Under the pieces are notes generated by a model. That model worked only from the letters and a program-made list of their open reading frames with translations. It searched no databases and had not been told where the DNA came from. A stretch of 64,000 bases of DNA, taken from assembly GCA_016709495.1 (NCBI GenBank), contig JADJMS010000019.1, forward strand, positions 47,511-111,510, read 5' to 3'. This DNA is from Candidatus Dechloromonas phosphorivorans (GTDB taxonomy: Bacteria; Pseudomonadota; Gammaproteobacteria; Burkholderiales; Rhodocyclaceae). The position numbers were made by a program, and so were the translations under genes. This document shows positions 42,210 to 51,444 of the stretch, one piece after another; the first letter of the stretch is position 1; each line of letters opens with the position of its first letter.

Positions 42210-42566
42210 TCAAGAACGCGACAAACGATCCAGATCCATCATCCCATTGACCAGCGTATTGGAGAGTTTGAGCATCTCCGTAATTGCTGCTTTTACCTCG
42301 GCAGCCCGTCCTTCCTGAGCTGCAACCAAAGCTAGCGCTCCAGCCTCGTGAAATTGCCGATGCGGCTCGAGCAGCTTCTCAAAGCATCTTTTGGCATCCT
42401 CACCAAAAGCGATTACCTCTTCCTGACCAGGACCGTAGAGCCACTTCCCCAACTGGCAGTCGTGATAGTCGCTCCCCTGAAAATCGCCATCGCCCTTCAG
42501 CCTTTTTTCGAGACGGCGAAGATATTGGATGTGATCATTGATACGTTGAAAGAAAAATGCACTCAT
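42210..42566 (-). CDS. Stand-alone CZB (chemoreceptor zinc-binding) protein
   Basis: The 118-residue helical protein has the CZB pattern: an early histidine (INDHIQYL), the core HDCQLGKWLYGPG with the zinc-ligand Cys/His, and a later PHRQFHEAG. CZB domains bind zinc through three His and one Cys and can sense zinc or oxidants such as hypochlorous acid; they regulate MCPs or diguanylate cyclases. Here the domain is free-standing, 52 bases upstream of the PAS gene. Confidence 0.85.
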   Translation of the reverse strand: MSAFFFQRINDHIQYLRRLEKRLKGDGDFQGSDYHDCQLGKWLYGPGQEEVIAFGEDAKRCFEKLLEPHRQFHEAGALALVAAQEGRAAEVKAAITEMLKLSNTLVNGMMDLDRLSRS

Positions 42567-42624
42567 GGCACGACCTCCCGGTTGTACGGCTATCCCGTAT
42601 CTACTGGCACCTGACGAAACGAAC

Positions 42625-42987
42625 TCAGATCATTTTGGCAATGCTTTCAGCCGCGCGCTTGACATCAAGAAAGATCAATCCGAGCTTGGCGTTGGACTTG
42701 GCCAGAACGGTAAGAACAGATTCTTTGCCGGCCCCAGTCATCAAGACATAACCGTTGGCACCCTTGATCAAGACCTGTTCGAGCGTCCCGCGCGACAGTT
42801 CTTGCGCAGTACGATCACCGAGTGACAGCATGGCTGCACTCATGGCGCCCATGCGGTCTTCGTCAATACCTTGCGGCATCAATGAAGCCATCATCAAGCC
42901 ATCGATGGAAATAATGGCCGAGGCTTCAATTTCAGCAGAACTGCCATTGAGTTCGTTTAAAACAGATTTAAGCATGTCAGCTAGCAT
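42625..42987 (-). CDS. Roadblock/LC7 (MglB-like) protein
   Basis: ATG 42987 follows AAGGAG. The 120-residue product is a single roadblock domain: SAIISIDGLMMASLMP, then RTAQELSRGTLEQVLIKG and GYVLMTGAG in the usual order. Roadblock proteins form dimers that act as activators or partners of small Ras-like GTPases (MglB for MglA, conservon CvnB for CvnD). A GTPase is encoded two genes upstream in the same operon, which supports that role. Confidence 0.88.
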   Translation of the reverse strand: MLADMLKSVLNELNGSSAEIEASAIISIDGLMMASLMPQGIDEDRMGAMSAAMLSLGDRTAQELSRGTLEQVLIKGANGYVLMTGAGKESVLTVLAKSNAKLGLIFLDVKRAAESIAKMI

Positions 42988-43016
42988 GGTGTTTCTCCTT
43001 GGATTAATTAAAAGTT

Positions 43017-43661
43017 TTATTGGGCTGCTTGCTGTGCATAGCGCTGATGCAGCACCCAAACAAGCTCGACCATTTCAGGTCGATTAAAAGTAGGCATTCC
43101 GGAAACAGCCAGCACGAAGCGCTCTCGTCCGGCATACATCGGCCAAAATCCCAGTTGGCTCTGTCCCGAGGCATCCAGCATGCCCCAGGCACCCCCGCTC
43201 AAGCCGAGGTTGGCATTTAGCGAACTCCTGCGGCGTTGGTGCAAACTCGCCAAGTCCGCAGACAGAGCGGAAAGCTCCTCTGCCACTTCGTGCGAAAAAC
43301 CGGCGCTGCACAAATAAAACCCATGCGCATCAGCCAGCAACACCTTGCCACCACGCGTCAGGCAAGGAAGCAAACGGGCGAGTTCGGATTCAATTTTTCC
43401 TTCTGGTGCAGCGCGTGGGGACTCGAGTGCCTGAACCCAGCCCAATTCCTGAATTCTCCAGAAAAACTCCAGCGCATCCGCCGTGTTATCAATGCCGCTC
43501 CACTGGACAATCCCGGATTCCGACGCGGCGGGCGTCACCGGCTGTTGCAACAAGGCGTTGATAAATCGACGCAAGCGATTGTCGGCCGGGTCGGAAGCCG
43601 CATTAAATGCCCCGGCTGGCGTTGGCATTAAATAGAGAGAGGAATCGAGCACTAATGGCAT
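43017..43661 (-). CDS. Uncharacterised protein, possibly a divergent roadblock domain
   Basis: The 214-residue protein has no signal or membrane segment. Its C-terminal half (GGKVLLADAHGFYLCSAG, then HEVAEELSALSADLASLHQR) follows the strand-turn-strand plus helix pattern of roadblock proteins. The N-terminal half has no recognised domain. It lies 7 bases after the GTPase gene, so a GTPase partner is plausible. The fold assignment is an inference. Confidence 0.6.
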   Translation of the reverse strand: MPLVLDSSLYLMPTPAGAFNAASDPADNRLRRFINALLQQPVTPAASESGIVQWSGIDNTADALEFFWRIQELGWVQALESPRAAPEGKIESELARLLPCLTRGGKVLLADAHGFYLCSAGFSHEVAEELSALSADLASLHQRRRSSLNANLGLSGGAWGMLDASGQSQLGFWPMYAGRERFVLAVSGMPTFNRPEMVELVWVLHQRYAQQAAQ

Positions 43662-43668
43662 CGTCTAA

Positions 43669-44208
43669 TCAAGCAGCAGCCAGTGGATCAAGCGAACACA
43701 GCAAGGCCTCGACAAGCAAGCTGACGTCCTTGCGCTTGCGGGCATCAACCTCAAAAACGGGGATTGAAGCCAAACCTAGCGGCGCAAGCTCACGGTAATA
43801 ATCTTCGATTGCTGGCTGCGCTCGAATATCCGTTCGGGTTACGCCGATCACCACCCCGGTCTGATCGATAAACTTGCGAAAGGCCTTGACGAAAAACCGC
43901 AGATCGACAAAAGGGTCTGGCCGGGTGTTATCAATCAACAAGACAAGGCCAATCCCACCTTCAACCAGAATTTCCCACATGAAATCAAAACGCTCTTGCC
44001 CGGGCGTTCCATACAAATGGATGGCAACACCGTTGGCCAGGTTAACCAGGCCATAGTCCATCGCTACCGTTGTTTCCGGCTTGCGTTCACGGGTCATGTC
44101 AGACGCAAGACGATCCGTTTTGACTGGCGGGATATCGCTCAAACTACTGATCGCAGTCGTTTTTCCTGCCCCCACAGGGCCGGTAAAGATGATTTTATAT
44201 ACGGCCAT
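43669..44208 (-). CDS. Small Ras-like GTPase of COG2229/CvnD type
   Basis: The 179-residue protein has G1 GPVGAGKTT, a switch I with KPETTVAMDYG and G3 GTPGQERFDFMWEIL. G4 is replaced by TRTD, where NKxD would be expected. This is the group of bacterial Ras-like GTPases (COG2229, conservon CvnD) that works with roadblock proteins. It is related to MglA of Myxococcus polarity control, but it is nearer COG2229. No intrinsic output domain exists, so it acts by binding partners. Gene order puts it between a pseudo-receiver protein and two candidate roadblock proteins. Confidence 0.9.
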   Translation of the reverse strand: MAVYKIIFTGPVGAGKTTAISSLSDIPPVKTDRLASDMTRERKPETTVAMDYGLVNLANGVAIHLYGTPGQERFDFMWEILVEGGIGLVLLIDNTRPDPFVDLRFFVKAFRKFIDQTGVVIGVTRTDIRAQPAIEDYYRELAPLGLASIPVFEVDARKRKDVSLLVEALLCSLDPLAAA

Positions 44209-44223
44209 TTTTATTTGCCTGAC

Positions 44224-45417
44224 TCACTCTTCGCGGTTTCCTACCAGTTTGCTCAGCAGCATCCGGAAGATGCCTCGTTTTTCATGTGGCCGAACCGTTT
44301 CAACAACAAGCAATGGATCAAGGGCTCGCTTGGCTGGCGTAACTAGTTCCAACGCCACACAGGCTGAATAGAATGCGAACACATAGCGCTGCGGAATGCA
44401 CAACACAGTCGCACTATTGGATAAAACCAGCGGCTCCCTCGCCCAAAGCCCGGCAATTCTTGTTGCATGCGGCGAGACAAGCAGGCGGGTCAGATTTGGC
44501 CAGCGCTTGAGGACAACCGGCAGATCCGGATCGGTGCCCACAGGGAGCCGCCCTCGCGAAGCCCACAAGGCAAGCTTCCAGAGATATTCGTCCAGCGATT
44601 CCTGCTGTTCGCTCGTCGGGAATTGCGGGGCAGCCCGATCAAACGCTATTCGCACATCGCCCTCCCTGAGCGGCAGCCGCCCCGCTGCATACAGTGCTGA
44701 AGCAGGCGTGTGTGAAACCACCTTACGGGCAAAGGGGTAGATTTCAATATCCCCAAAAGCAAAACTGGAAAGTCGCACCACCGAGGCTGCCTCAAGACCC
44801 TGCGCAACAGCTTTCTGGACAAAGCCAAGGAGAAATTCACGAGGATCATAAAAGACCTTCGCCCGCTCACCCGTCTGACTAAGATCAACATCCGGCATCG
44901 AGCCAATATAGAAGTGACTTTCTCTCGAATTCAAATGTTTTGCTGCATGATCCGTTGCTTCGACCAGGGTTTTCGTTGCGCTCCCCGTATCGCCTGCCCG
45001 CCCCAGGCGAGACTGCAGCACTTGCTCATTGGCCGCAGAAAAATGGCATTCCTGACGAGGTTTGAACACCTGCGAGCGAAGATCACACAAAATCTTGAAA
45101 AAGACATCGACATTGATCGGCTTTTGCAACAGGATGGCATTTGGCGGCAGTTGATCTAGCGTGCTCAACGAAAGCAGCAGCATGGGCTGATTGGGCGCAA
45201 TCTCGAGTTGCTCCGCCATCAATTGCTTGGCACCTTGTGCATCGAGGTCGATCAGTACCGCATCTGCGAGATCACCAGGCACCAATTCACAAACACCCGC
45301 CAACTGCCGTTCAATAAAGACAGCCATTGTCCGAGTTGTCCGCTCGCTCAAGCCTTTGGTGCATAACTTCAGCACCGGCAGGTCTGAGAGCTTGTTAGGC
45401 ACAGTGATGTTGGTCAT
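44224..45417 (-). CDS. Uncharacterised protein with degenerate receiver-like N-terminus
   Basis: The 397-residue protein starts with about 115 residues that resemble a receiver domain: DAVLIDLDAQGA in the place of the phosphorylation site, LLLSLSTLDQ, and ILLQKPINVDVFF with the conserved KP. The acidic pocket near the N-terminus is absent, so phosphorylation is doubtful. The rest (about 150-397) has no recognised domain and no membrane segment. It lies between the upstream unknown gene and the GTPase with tight spacing. It is probably an effector or scaffold of this system. Confidence 0.6.
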   Translation of the reverse strand: MTNITVPNKLSDLPVLKLCTKGLSERTTRTMAVFIERQLAGVCELVPGDLADAVLIDLDAQGAKQLMAEQLEIAPNQPMLLLSLSTLDQLPPNAILLQKPINVDVFFKILCDLRSQVFKPRQECHFSAANEQVLQSRLGRAGDTGSATKTLVEATDHAAKHLNSRESHFYIGSMPDVDLSQTGERAKVFYDPREFLLGFVQKAVAQGLEAASVVRLSSFAFGDIEIYPFARKVVSHTPASALYAAGRLPLREGDVRIAFDRAAPQFPTSEQQESLDEYLWKLALWASRGRLPVGTDPDLPVVLKRWPNLTRLLVSPHATRIAGLWAREPLVLSNSATVLCIPQRYVFAFYSACVALELVTPAKRALDPLLVVETVRPHEKRGIFRMLLSKLVGNREE

Positions 45418-45419
45418 CT

Positions 45420-45884
45420 TTAACTATTTCCCATGCGGGTGACTGCTTTTCGATGACTGATTGCGCCACTCGCCAACATGCTTTCGGCGCAGGGCCAGGC
45501 AATATTTGCGGGCAAACCATTGGCAAGGCCGGACTGTAAAAAAATCACACTTTTTGAATCAAGAATGGGGATACAACGATTCAGCAAACGCTGTCGCAGA
45601 CTTAATCCGCTTGCCCCGGCTGCGACAAACAAATCAAACAAAGCAGCAAACGTCGCCTCGGCATCATTTTGTCGCCGCGCCAGAAGGATTCGTCGGGCAT
45701 GACTTACCAAATCACGCGGGCGTGCAGCCACTTTACGCGCGAGAAAATCCAATAATCCCGCATCCTCAAGTTCAACATCGAGTTGATAGGATGTGGGTAG
45801 CCTGAATTCCGCGGATGGAAATTCAACGGCATTACTCAACGAAATATCGGAGATATGCCGGGGCTGCAAATTCAAGCGGTCCAT
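45420..45884 (-). CDS. Uncharacterised first protein of the GTPase operon
   Basis: ATG 45884 is preferred: the longer reading to 46016 adds a low-quality stretch. The 154-residue product is helical (LLDFLARKVAARPRDLVSHARRILLARRQ) and has no signal peptide. It ends 2 bases before the start of the next gene. I do not recognise a family. It may be the first gene of the GTPase/roadblock operon. Confidence 0.6.
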   Translation of the reverse strand: MDRLNLQPRHISDISLSNAVEFPSAEFRLPTSYQLDVELEDAGLLDFLARKVAARPRDLVSHARRILLARRQNDAEATFAALFDLFVAAGASGLSLRQRLLNRCIPILDSKSVIFLQSGLANGLPANIAWPCAESMLASGAISHRKAVTRMGNS

Positions 45885-46050
45885 CCTTGTCCAGAAAGTT
45901 TTTATGAAAAACACATTGGGACAAGCATGATACGGGTGACCGTTTCCCGGAAATGCAAAGGATTGTAAAGGCCAGCAGCTAGCAGTCGAGGCAGGCCTCG
46001 TCAGGCGGACATGCAATCAGCACAGTCCGCCTACAAAAACACTACATTTC

Positions 46051-46652
46051 TTACTTGGCGGGACGCCCGGTCTTGATTTTATGAACACGACCCATAGCGG
46101 CCAGCAGCTCCGCATCATTTAACGCGGCCAAGGCGGCAACCCCACCCCGCAACAACTCACTCTTCTTGAATTCGTTGCCGAGCGCGGCAAGGCGTTTCTT
46201 GAGCGTGCCGATGGCGGCATATTCATTTTCCGGCATGGCGTAACTATCACGAACCAGTTTGATTTTTTTCGGCTTGGCCAGCTTTGGTGCCTTTTCCGGC
46301 TTGCCAGCCTTGGCTGCCTTTTTGGATTTTTGCAAATCAGGGGGTGGCACCGCACGACCCAGCGGCTGGGCAATTTTCACTGCCATGACCTTGACCAGCG
46401 CATCCGACATTGCCTTCTTGTTGCGCGCATTGGTCGCTTCAAGTTCAACATCAACTTTTCTGATGCGCTTCGCTGCGACCGGCGCGGCTGCTTCAACAGC
46501 CGGCGCCGCTATTGGCTCGGCAGTCGGCTCGGGCTGAGGCACAGCAACTTTTGGCGCAGTTCGTGGAATCAACTTTTTAGGGGGCTTGGGTGCGCTGCTT
46601 TTGGCAACGGGCTTAGCGATATCTTTGCTTCTGTTTTCTTGTTCTCGGCCAT
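46051..46652 (-). CDS. Lys/Ala/Pro-rich protein, frameshifted near 46623
   Basis: An ATG at 46652 with GGGAG upstream opens MAENKKTEAK; the frame then breaks at an A run near 46623. With one extra A it continues as DIAKPVAKSSAPKPPKKL into the long frame. The product of about 199 residues is low-complexity and basic (PKLAKPKKIKLVRDSY), with a more ordered C-terminus (IGTLKKRLAALGNEFKKSELLRGGVAAL). It looks like a DNA- or RNA-binding or nucleoid protein, but I cannot name a family. Confidence 0.65.
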
Positions 46653-46761
46653 CTGTTTCTCCCTGGAAAAAACCGTATAGGCAGTTTAGAGTTTTTTGAG
46701 CAACCGAAAGTTAAACTTTTTTGACAGTAAAATACCGCCCATCGAATCGACAGGGCTGATC

Positions 46762-47430
46762 ATGACGCAAGACGAACTCAAACAGGCAGTTGCTCAAGCT
46801 GCTGCCGATTATGTTGCGGCCAACGCGCCGGAAGGCAGCATTATTGGCGTCGGCACCGGCTCTACTGCCAACTTTTTCATCGATGCCCTCGCCCCGTTCA
46901 AGAACAAGTATCGCGGCGCCGTGGCCAGTTCCGAAGCGACCCGTAAACGCCTGGAAGGTCATGGCATTACGGTTTTCGATCTCAACGATGTCGACACCAT
47001 TCCAGTCTACGTTGACGGTGCCGACGAGGTTGATCATGGCTTGAACATGATCAAGGGCGGAGGCGGTGCGCTGACCCGTGAAAAAATTGTTGCCGCTGTC
47101 GCCCAAACATTTGTCTGCATTGCCGACGGTTCCAAACTGGTAACGACCATGGGCCAGTTTCCTCTGCCGGTTGAAGTAATCCCGATGGCGCGCGCCCACG
47201 TGGCGCGTGAACTGGCCAAACTGGGCGGCACCCCCGTCTTGCGTGAAGGCTTTGTCACAGACAATGGCAATCTGATTCTTGATGTCAAAGGCCTCCGTAT
47301 TGCCGACCCCAAGGGCCTCGAAGCACAAATCAACCAGATCACCGGTGTCGTCACCAACGGCCTTTTTGCTGTGCGCCCTGCGAATGTGCTGCTGCTCGGC
47401 ACTACCGATGGGGTACGCACCATTCTCTGA
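46762..47430 (+). CDS. rpiA: Ribose-5-phosphate isomerase A
   Basis: The 222-residue enzyme interconverts ribose-5-phosphate and ribulose-5-phosphate in the pentose phosphate pathway. It has the family motifs [24 protein letters not shown] and the substrate-binding [19 protein letters not shown] 46762 starts the typical [12 protein letters not shown] strong terminator follows at 47470. Confidence 0.96.
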   Translation: MTQDELKQAVAQAAADYVAANAPEGSIIGVGTGSTANFFIDALAPFKNKYRGAVASSEATRKRLEGHGITVFDLNDVDTIPVYVDGADEVDHGLNMIKGGGGALTREKIVAAVAQTFVCIADGSKLVTTMGQFPLPVEVIPMARAHVARELAKLGGTPVLREGFVTDNGNLILDVKGLRIADPKGLEAQINQITGVVTNGLFAVRPANVLLLGTTDGVRTIL

Positions 47431-47469
47431 GTCATCACCCAGTAACAGATGACACTCAGACTGACCTGC

Positions 47470-47493
47470 CCGGCACTGCCGGGCATTTTTTTG
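47470..47493 (+). terminator. Rho-independent terminator of rpiA
   Basis: CCCGGCA (47470-47476) pairs with TGCCGGG (47477-47483 region) in a tight hairpin, followed by seven T. It ends the rpiA transcript; a dispersed repeat overlaps its T run. Confidence 0.8.
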
Positions 47494-47520
47494 TCATTTT
47501 GGCGGTCGACCGTAGCGTAA
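47485..47520 (+). repeat. Dispersed GTTGACCG repeat, copy 6
   Basis: It reads CATTTTTTTGTC, ATTTTGGC, GGTCGACCGTAGCGTAAG. The core carries C instead of T (GTCGACCG), which makes a GGTCGACC palindrome. Confidence 0.65.
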
Positions 47521-47556
47521 GATTGACCACCCTTCTCTCTTCCAAACGGACACTCA

Positions 47557-48588
47557 TTGCACCTTCCATTCTTAAAACCCCGCCGCCCCAGCCTCAACCT
47601 CGCCCTGCAGGGCGGTGGTGCGCACGGCGCCTTTACCTGGGGCGTACTCGATGCCTTGCTGGCTGATGGGCGCTTTGATTTCGATGGCGTCAGTGGCACC
47701 AGCGCCGGCGCGATGAACGCCATCTGTCTGGCACAAGGTCTGATGAGCGGTGGCCGGGACGGCGCCCGCGCAGCCCTGGCGCGCTTCTGGCACGCGGTCG
47801 CCGATAGCTCGCCCTTTCCCAGCGCCGGCAACGATGCCTCGGGTGACCCACCGAAAATGCCGGCAGCGTTGAAGTTGATGCTGCAATGGACCGACTACCT
47901 CTCGCCGGAACAGTTGAACCCGCTGGATATCAACCCACTGCGAGACATTCTTGTCGAGCAGATCGACTTTGAGCGCCTGCACAGAGAAAATCCGATCCGC
48001 CTGTACATTGCCGCCACCCATGCCAATTCCGGCAAGGTACGCATTTTTCGCAATCCGGAACTGTCGGTTGATGCGATCCTGGCCTCGGCCTGCCTGCCAA
48101 CCATTCACCGCACCATAGAAATTGCAGGCGAACCTTACTGGGATGGCGGCTATAGCGCCAATCCAGCAGTATTCCCGTTGTTTTTCGAGTGCGACAGCGC
48201 CGACATCCTGCTCGTTTTGCTGACTCCTTTGCACTATGCCGAGACACCAGCTTCGGCGCAGGACATCAAGGGACGACTGCGCGAACTCGCCTTCAACGCG
48301 ACCTTCCTGCGCGAAATGCGCATGTTCGCTCATTTGCGTGCCCAGGTCGGCTCGTCGCTCTTTCCGCTGGGGCGCATGGAACGCCGCCTGAACCGGGCGC
48401 GCTTTCATGCGATCAGCGCTGAATCGCTGATGAGCGAACTGCACGCCGAGAGCAAGCTGAGCATCAACCTGCCTTTCTTCAAACGTCTTTTTGACAATGG
48501 TCAGGCACAGGCCGAAGCCTGGCTCAGCGAGCACCACGGCGCTATCGGTCAGCAATCAACGGTTGATCTGAAAGGCCTGTTCTACTAA
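47557..48588 (+). CDS. Patatin-like phospholipase (RssA type)
   Basis: The 343-residue protein has the patatin catalytic motifs: oxyanion loop GGGAHGAFTWG, nucleophile elbow GTSAGAM and aspartate in DGGYSANP. It starts at a TTG with a weak ribosome site. Patatin-family hydrolases act on phospholipids or other acyl esters. No signal peptide is visible, so it is likely cytosolic or membrane-associated. A dispersed repeat begins at its stop codon. Confidence 0.88.
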   Translation: MHLPFLKPRRPSLNLALQGGGAHGAFTWGVLDALLADGRFDFDGVSGTSAGAMNAICLAQGLMSGGRDGARAALARFWHAVADSSPFPSAGNDASGDPPKMPAALKLMLQWTDYLSPEQLNPLDINPLRDILVEQIDFERLHRENPIRLYIAATHANSGKVRIFRNPELSVDAILASACLPTIHRTIEIAGEPYWDGGYSANPAVFPLFFECDSADILLVLLTPLHYAETPASAQDIKGRLRELAFNATFLREMRMFAHLRAQVGSSLFPLGRMERRLNRARFHAISAESLMSELHAESKLSINLPFFKRLFDNGQAQAEAWLSEHHGAIGQQSTVDLKGLFY

Positions 48589-48626
48589 AAAATCGGGGCT
48601 TTGGGAGTGTTGACCGCAACAAATCA
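48587..48626 (+). repeat. Dispersed GTTGACCG repeat, copy 7
   Basis: It reads TAAAAAATCGGGGC, TTTGGGAGT, GTTGACCGCAACAAAT. It begins with the stop codon of the patatin gene and is close to the consensus. Confidence 0.75.
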
Positions 48627-48667
48627 ACTCGCGAGGTGCAAACACGCCCCTTGCCAAATCACATTAG

Positions 48668-48683
48668 CTGTATAAAAATACAG
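48668..48683. promoter_or_regulatory. LexA operator (SOS box) upstream of lexA
   Basis: CTGTATAAAAATACAG is a perfect CTGT-N8-ACAG site. It lies 124 bases before the lexA start and probably overlaps its promoter (TTGCCA at 48651). It shows that lexA represses itself. Confidence 0.92.
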
Positions 48684-48806
48684 TCAACGTGATTCCATGC
48701 TGCAGAAATCGGAATCCAGCCCCACTGGCCTCATAAAACTCCCATCTGCGGGAGTGAATATTTGGCTGCCTGTTCAGACTCCGTTACCCGTTATCAGGAG
48801 CAGCCC

Positions 48807-49412
48807 ATGAAGCTCACACCACGCCAGCAGGAAATCCTCGATTTCATTAAAAACACGGTTGAAGTGCTCGGGGCGCCCCCGACCAGGGCAGAAATTGCCA
48901 GCGCCTTCGGCTTTGCGTCACCCAATGCGGCCGAAGATCACCTGAAAGCACTCGCCAAAAAGGGCGCGATCAATCTTGAACCTGGCTCGGCCCGCGGCAT
49001 TCGTCTGGTTGAACAACTTGGACTACCCCTGATTGGCAGCGTAGCTGCCGGCTCACCCATTCTTGCCATTGAAAACACGCAGGGTCGTTACGCTTTGGAT
49101 GCCAGCCTGTTCAGCCCACGCGCCGACTTTTTACTGAAAGTGCGCGGCTTGTCGATGATCGACGCCGGGATTTTTGATGGCGATCTGCTGGCAGTGCATA
49201 AAACCAATCAGGCGCGTGATGGCCAGATTGTTGTTGCCCGTATTGACGAAGAAGTCACGGTCAAACGGCTAGAGCGGGCTAACGGCAGAATCAAGCTGAT
49301 TGCCGAGAACGCTGACTTTGAACCCATCATTGTGAACCCGGAAGAGGTCGAATTCGCCATTGAAGGAATTGCGGTTGGCTTGATACGTGGCGCGATTTCA
49401 AAACTTTCCTGA
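48807..49412 (+). CDS. lexA: LexA SOS repressor
   Basis: ATG 48807 follows AGGAG and starts [13 protein letters not shown]. The 201-residue product has the N-terminal winged helix ([26 protein letters not shown]), the Ala-Gly cleavage site in VAAGSP, and the catalytic serine (GLSMIDAGI) and lysine (VTVKRLE). It represses SOS genes until RecA triggers self-cleavage. No imuAB-dnaE2 cassette is next to it. Confidence 0.96.
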   Translation: MKLTPRQQEILDFIKNTVEVLGAPPTRAEIASAFGFASPNAAEDHLKALAKKGAINLEPGSARGIRLVEQLGLPLIGSVAAGSPILAIENTQGRYALDASLFSPRADFLLKVRGLSMIDAGIFDGDLLAVHKTNQARDGQIVVARIDEEVTVKRLERANGRIKLIAENADFEPIIVNPEEVEFAIEGIAVGLIRGAISKLS

Positions 49413-49421
49413 TTGCCAATC

Positions 49422-49462
49422 AAATTTTTGAGCACTTTTCGCCGTTGACCGTACTTAACAAT
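49422..49462 (+). repeat. Dispersed GTTGACCG repeat, copy 8
   Basis: It reads AAATTTTTGAGC, ACTTTTCGCC, GTTGACCGTACTTAAC. It lies between the convergent ends of lexA and the EAL-CBS-GGDEF gene. Confidence 0.7.
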
Positions 49463-49484
49463 AAATAACGTAGCGCCGTCACAA

Positions 49485-51305
49485 TTAATTCAGGAGCGGG
49501 CGCAAAGCAGCCACCTCGGACTTGGGGCGACGGCGCTCCATGAATACGCGCCCACTGACACGCTCCCCTGCCATATTTTTAACGGCCTTCTTCGCCTGCT
49601 TTTTGGCAACAGAAGCAGCAGCTGCAACCTCACGATGGGATTCGTACTCACCGGCATCCACAGCAACAGCCCCAATCGACAGGGTTGGCAACGCTTGTAA
49701 AACCAACTCCCCTTTGCGATTTTCGGCCAGATAACCGCTCTGGGCATGTTCATTTGCATTAACCATGCTGGCCACCAGATCATCAAAGCGATGCACTATT
49801 TCCCAGCAACATTGCTCCCAGTCGGCACTCTGAAATACCACGAAGAAATCATCACCACCGATATGACCGACGAAATCAACACGCTGATCAACGGCTTCGC
49901 AGATCAAACTGCCCAGCAACTGGATCACATCATCGCCACGCCGGTAACCGTAGGTATCGTTGTAGGGTTTGAAATTATCGATATCGATGTAGGCTGCAAC
50001 AAAACCGGTTTGCGCCACTAGCATGCGGTCAATATGTTCGTTGATCGGCACATTACCCGGTAACTGGGTCAATGGGTTGGCGTAGCGCGCTGCACTGATC
50101 TGCATTTCAGTAATCATTGCCATCAAGTCATGGCTGCTGCCAACGCCAAGATATTTACCGTTGCCAGTGACAATAAAACCGTCGAACAAATAATGTTTGG
50201 GCGCCAAAGCCAGCATCATTGCCAGTTCCTGCAACGTCGCATGCTGATCAACAATCAGCGGGGCATGATCCATGAATTGCTCGCAACTCTTGCGACCGAA
50301 CAGCTCCTGGCGGAAGGGCCGGGCAAAACGGTCGATCATGCTGTGCCGATTGATCATGCCAACCGGCAAATCACCATGAACGACGGGTAACACATCCAGA
50401 TCGGGATTAGCCTCAAAGCGTGCGATAACACATTCGTTGGTGGCCTCATCAGGCACTGGTTTGATCGGCCGCAGCAGATTGAGGGCTGTTGCCGATTTGG
50501 TGCTGCCCGGAGAAATTGAAACACGATGCAGACCGAGTGCTTCAATAACCGCCGGCTTGAGTTGACGCACCGGCACCGCTTCAGGCAGCGCAATGAAATA
50601 GCCTTGAACACAAGAGATGCCCATATCGCGGATACAAGCAAAATCCTCGGCGCGCTCAACGCCCTCTGCAACCAGCGAAGCGTTACAGATTTCAGCCAGA
50701 TCCTGCATGGCACGGGCAAAATGGTATTTGATCCGGTCGTCGGCGATACCGTGCACGAAATGCTTGTCAATTTTCACGTACTCGGGCCGGACTTCGGACC
50801 ACATCCGCAGGTTGGCAAAGCCCTCCCCCAGATCATCAATCGCAATCTGAAAGCCTTGCCCGCGATAATGCAGCAAGGCTTCCTGGATACCTGGCATATC
50901 GGTAATTTGCTCGTTCTCGGTCAGCTCGATGACAACCCGATTTGCGGCAATTCCCAGATCGGTGAGCAACTGCCTTGTTTCCCCATTCATCAGCCGCTCA
51001 TCAAGCAGACAACCGGGCGTTACATTGAGGAATAAACGGCCGGGCAATCGATGGTGAGCAAAAGCCCGCAGGCTGGCTTCACGGCAGGCATGCTCCAATT
51101 CACGCGCCAAACCGGCCTGACGTGCGGCAGCAAATAATTTATCCGGGCGATGTAACGGCGAATTGGCCGGGCCTCGAATCAGGGCCTCATACCCCAAATA
51201 GGCACGCGCACGAAAATCCAATATCGGTTGAAAAACTGGGTGCAACAGGCCGTCAGTGATAATGCTGCGAACCTCTTTGGCATCGTCTTCGATCAGAACC
51301 GTCAT
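49485..51305 (-). CDS. EAL-CBS-CBS-GGDEF protein with degenerate GGDEF site
   Basis: The 606-residue protein has an EAL domain first (about residues 10-255: YEALIRGP, DDLGEGFANLRMW, AEGVE), then a CBS pair (about 280-405), then a GGDEF-like domain whose active loop reads GGDDF. The EAL site is complete, so cyclic di-GMP breakdown is likely. The GGDDF site may bind GTP and regulate rather than synthesise. CBS domains usually sense adenine nucleotides. It is soluble and converges on lexA. Confidence 0.88.
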   Translation of the reverse strand: MTVLIEDDAKEVRSIITDGLLHPVFQPILDFRARAYLGYEALIRGPANSPLHRPDKLFAAARQAGLARELEHACREASLRAFAHHRLPGRLFLNVTPGCLLDERLMNGETRQLLTDLGIAANRVVIELTENEQITDMPGIQEALLHYRGQGFQIAIDDLGEGFANLRMWSEVRPEYVKIDKHFVHGIADDRIKYHFARAMQDLAEICNASLVAEGVERAEDFACIRDMGISCVQGYFIALPEAVPVRQLKPAVIEALGLHRVSISPGSTKSATALNLLRPIKPVPDEATNECVIARFEANPDLDVLPVVHGDLPVGMINRHSMIDRFARPFRQELFGRKSCEQFMDHAPLIVDQHATLQELAMMLALAPKHYLFDGFIVTGNGKYLGVGSSHDLMAMITEMQISAARYANPLTQLPGNVPINEHIDRMLVAQTGFVAAYIDIDNFKPYNDTYGYRRGDDVIQLLGSLICEAVDQRVDFVGHIGGDDFFVVFQSADWEQCCWEIVHRFDDLVASMVNANEHAQSGYLAENRKGELVLQALPTLSIGAVAVDAGEYESHREVAAAASVAKKQAKKAVKNMAGERVSGRVFMERRRPKSEVAALRPLLN

Positions 51306-51444
51306 CTTGATGCACTCAACCGAAATAGGGTGGTCAGTTTAGGGCGCATAAATTTCATCTCTGTGACAGGATGAAGGCGTAATCTTCACGTAAATATTGT
51401 CCACTATGCTGTTTGCAACCACTCTTCTCCGACGCGAGGTCGCC

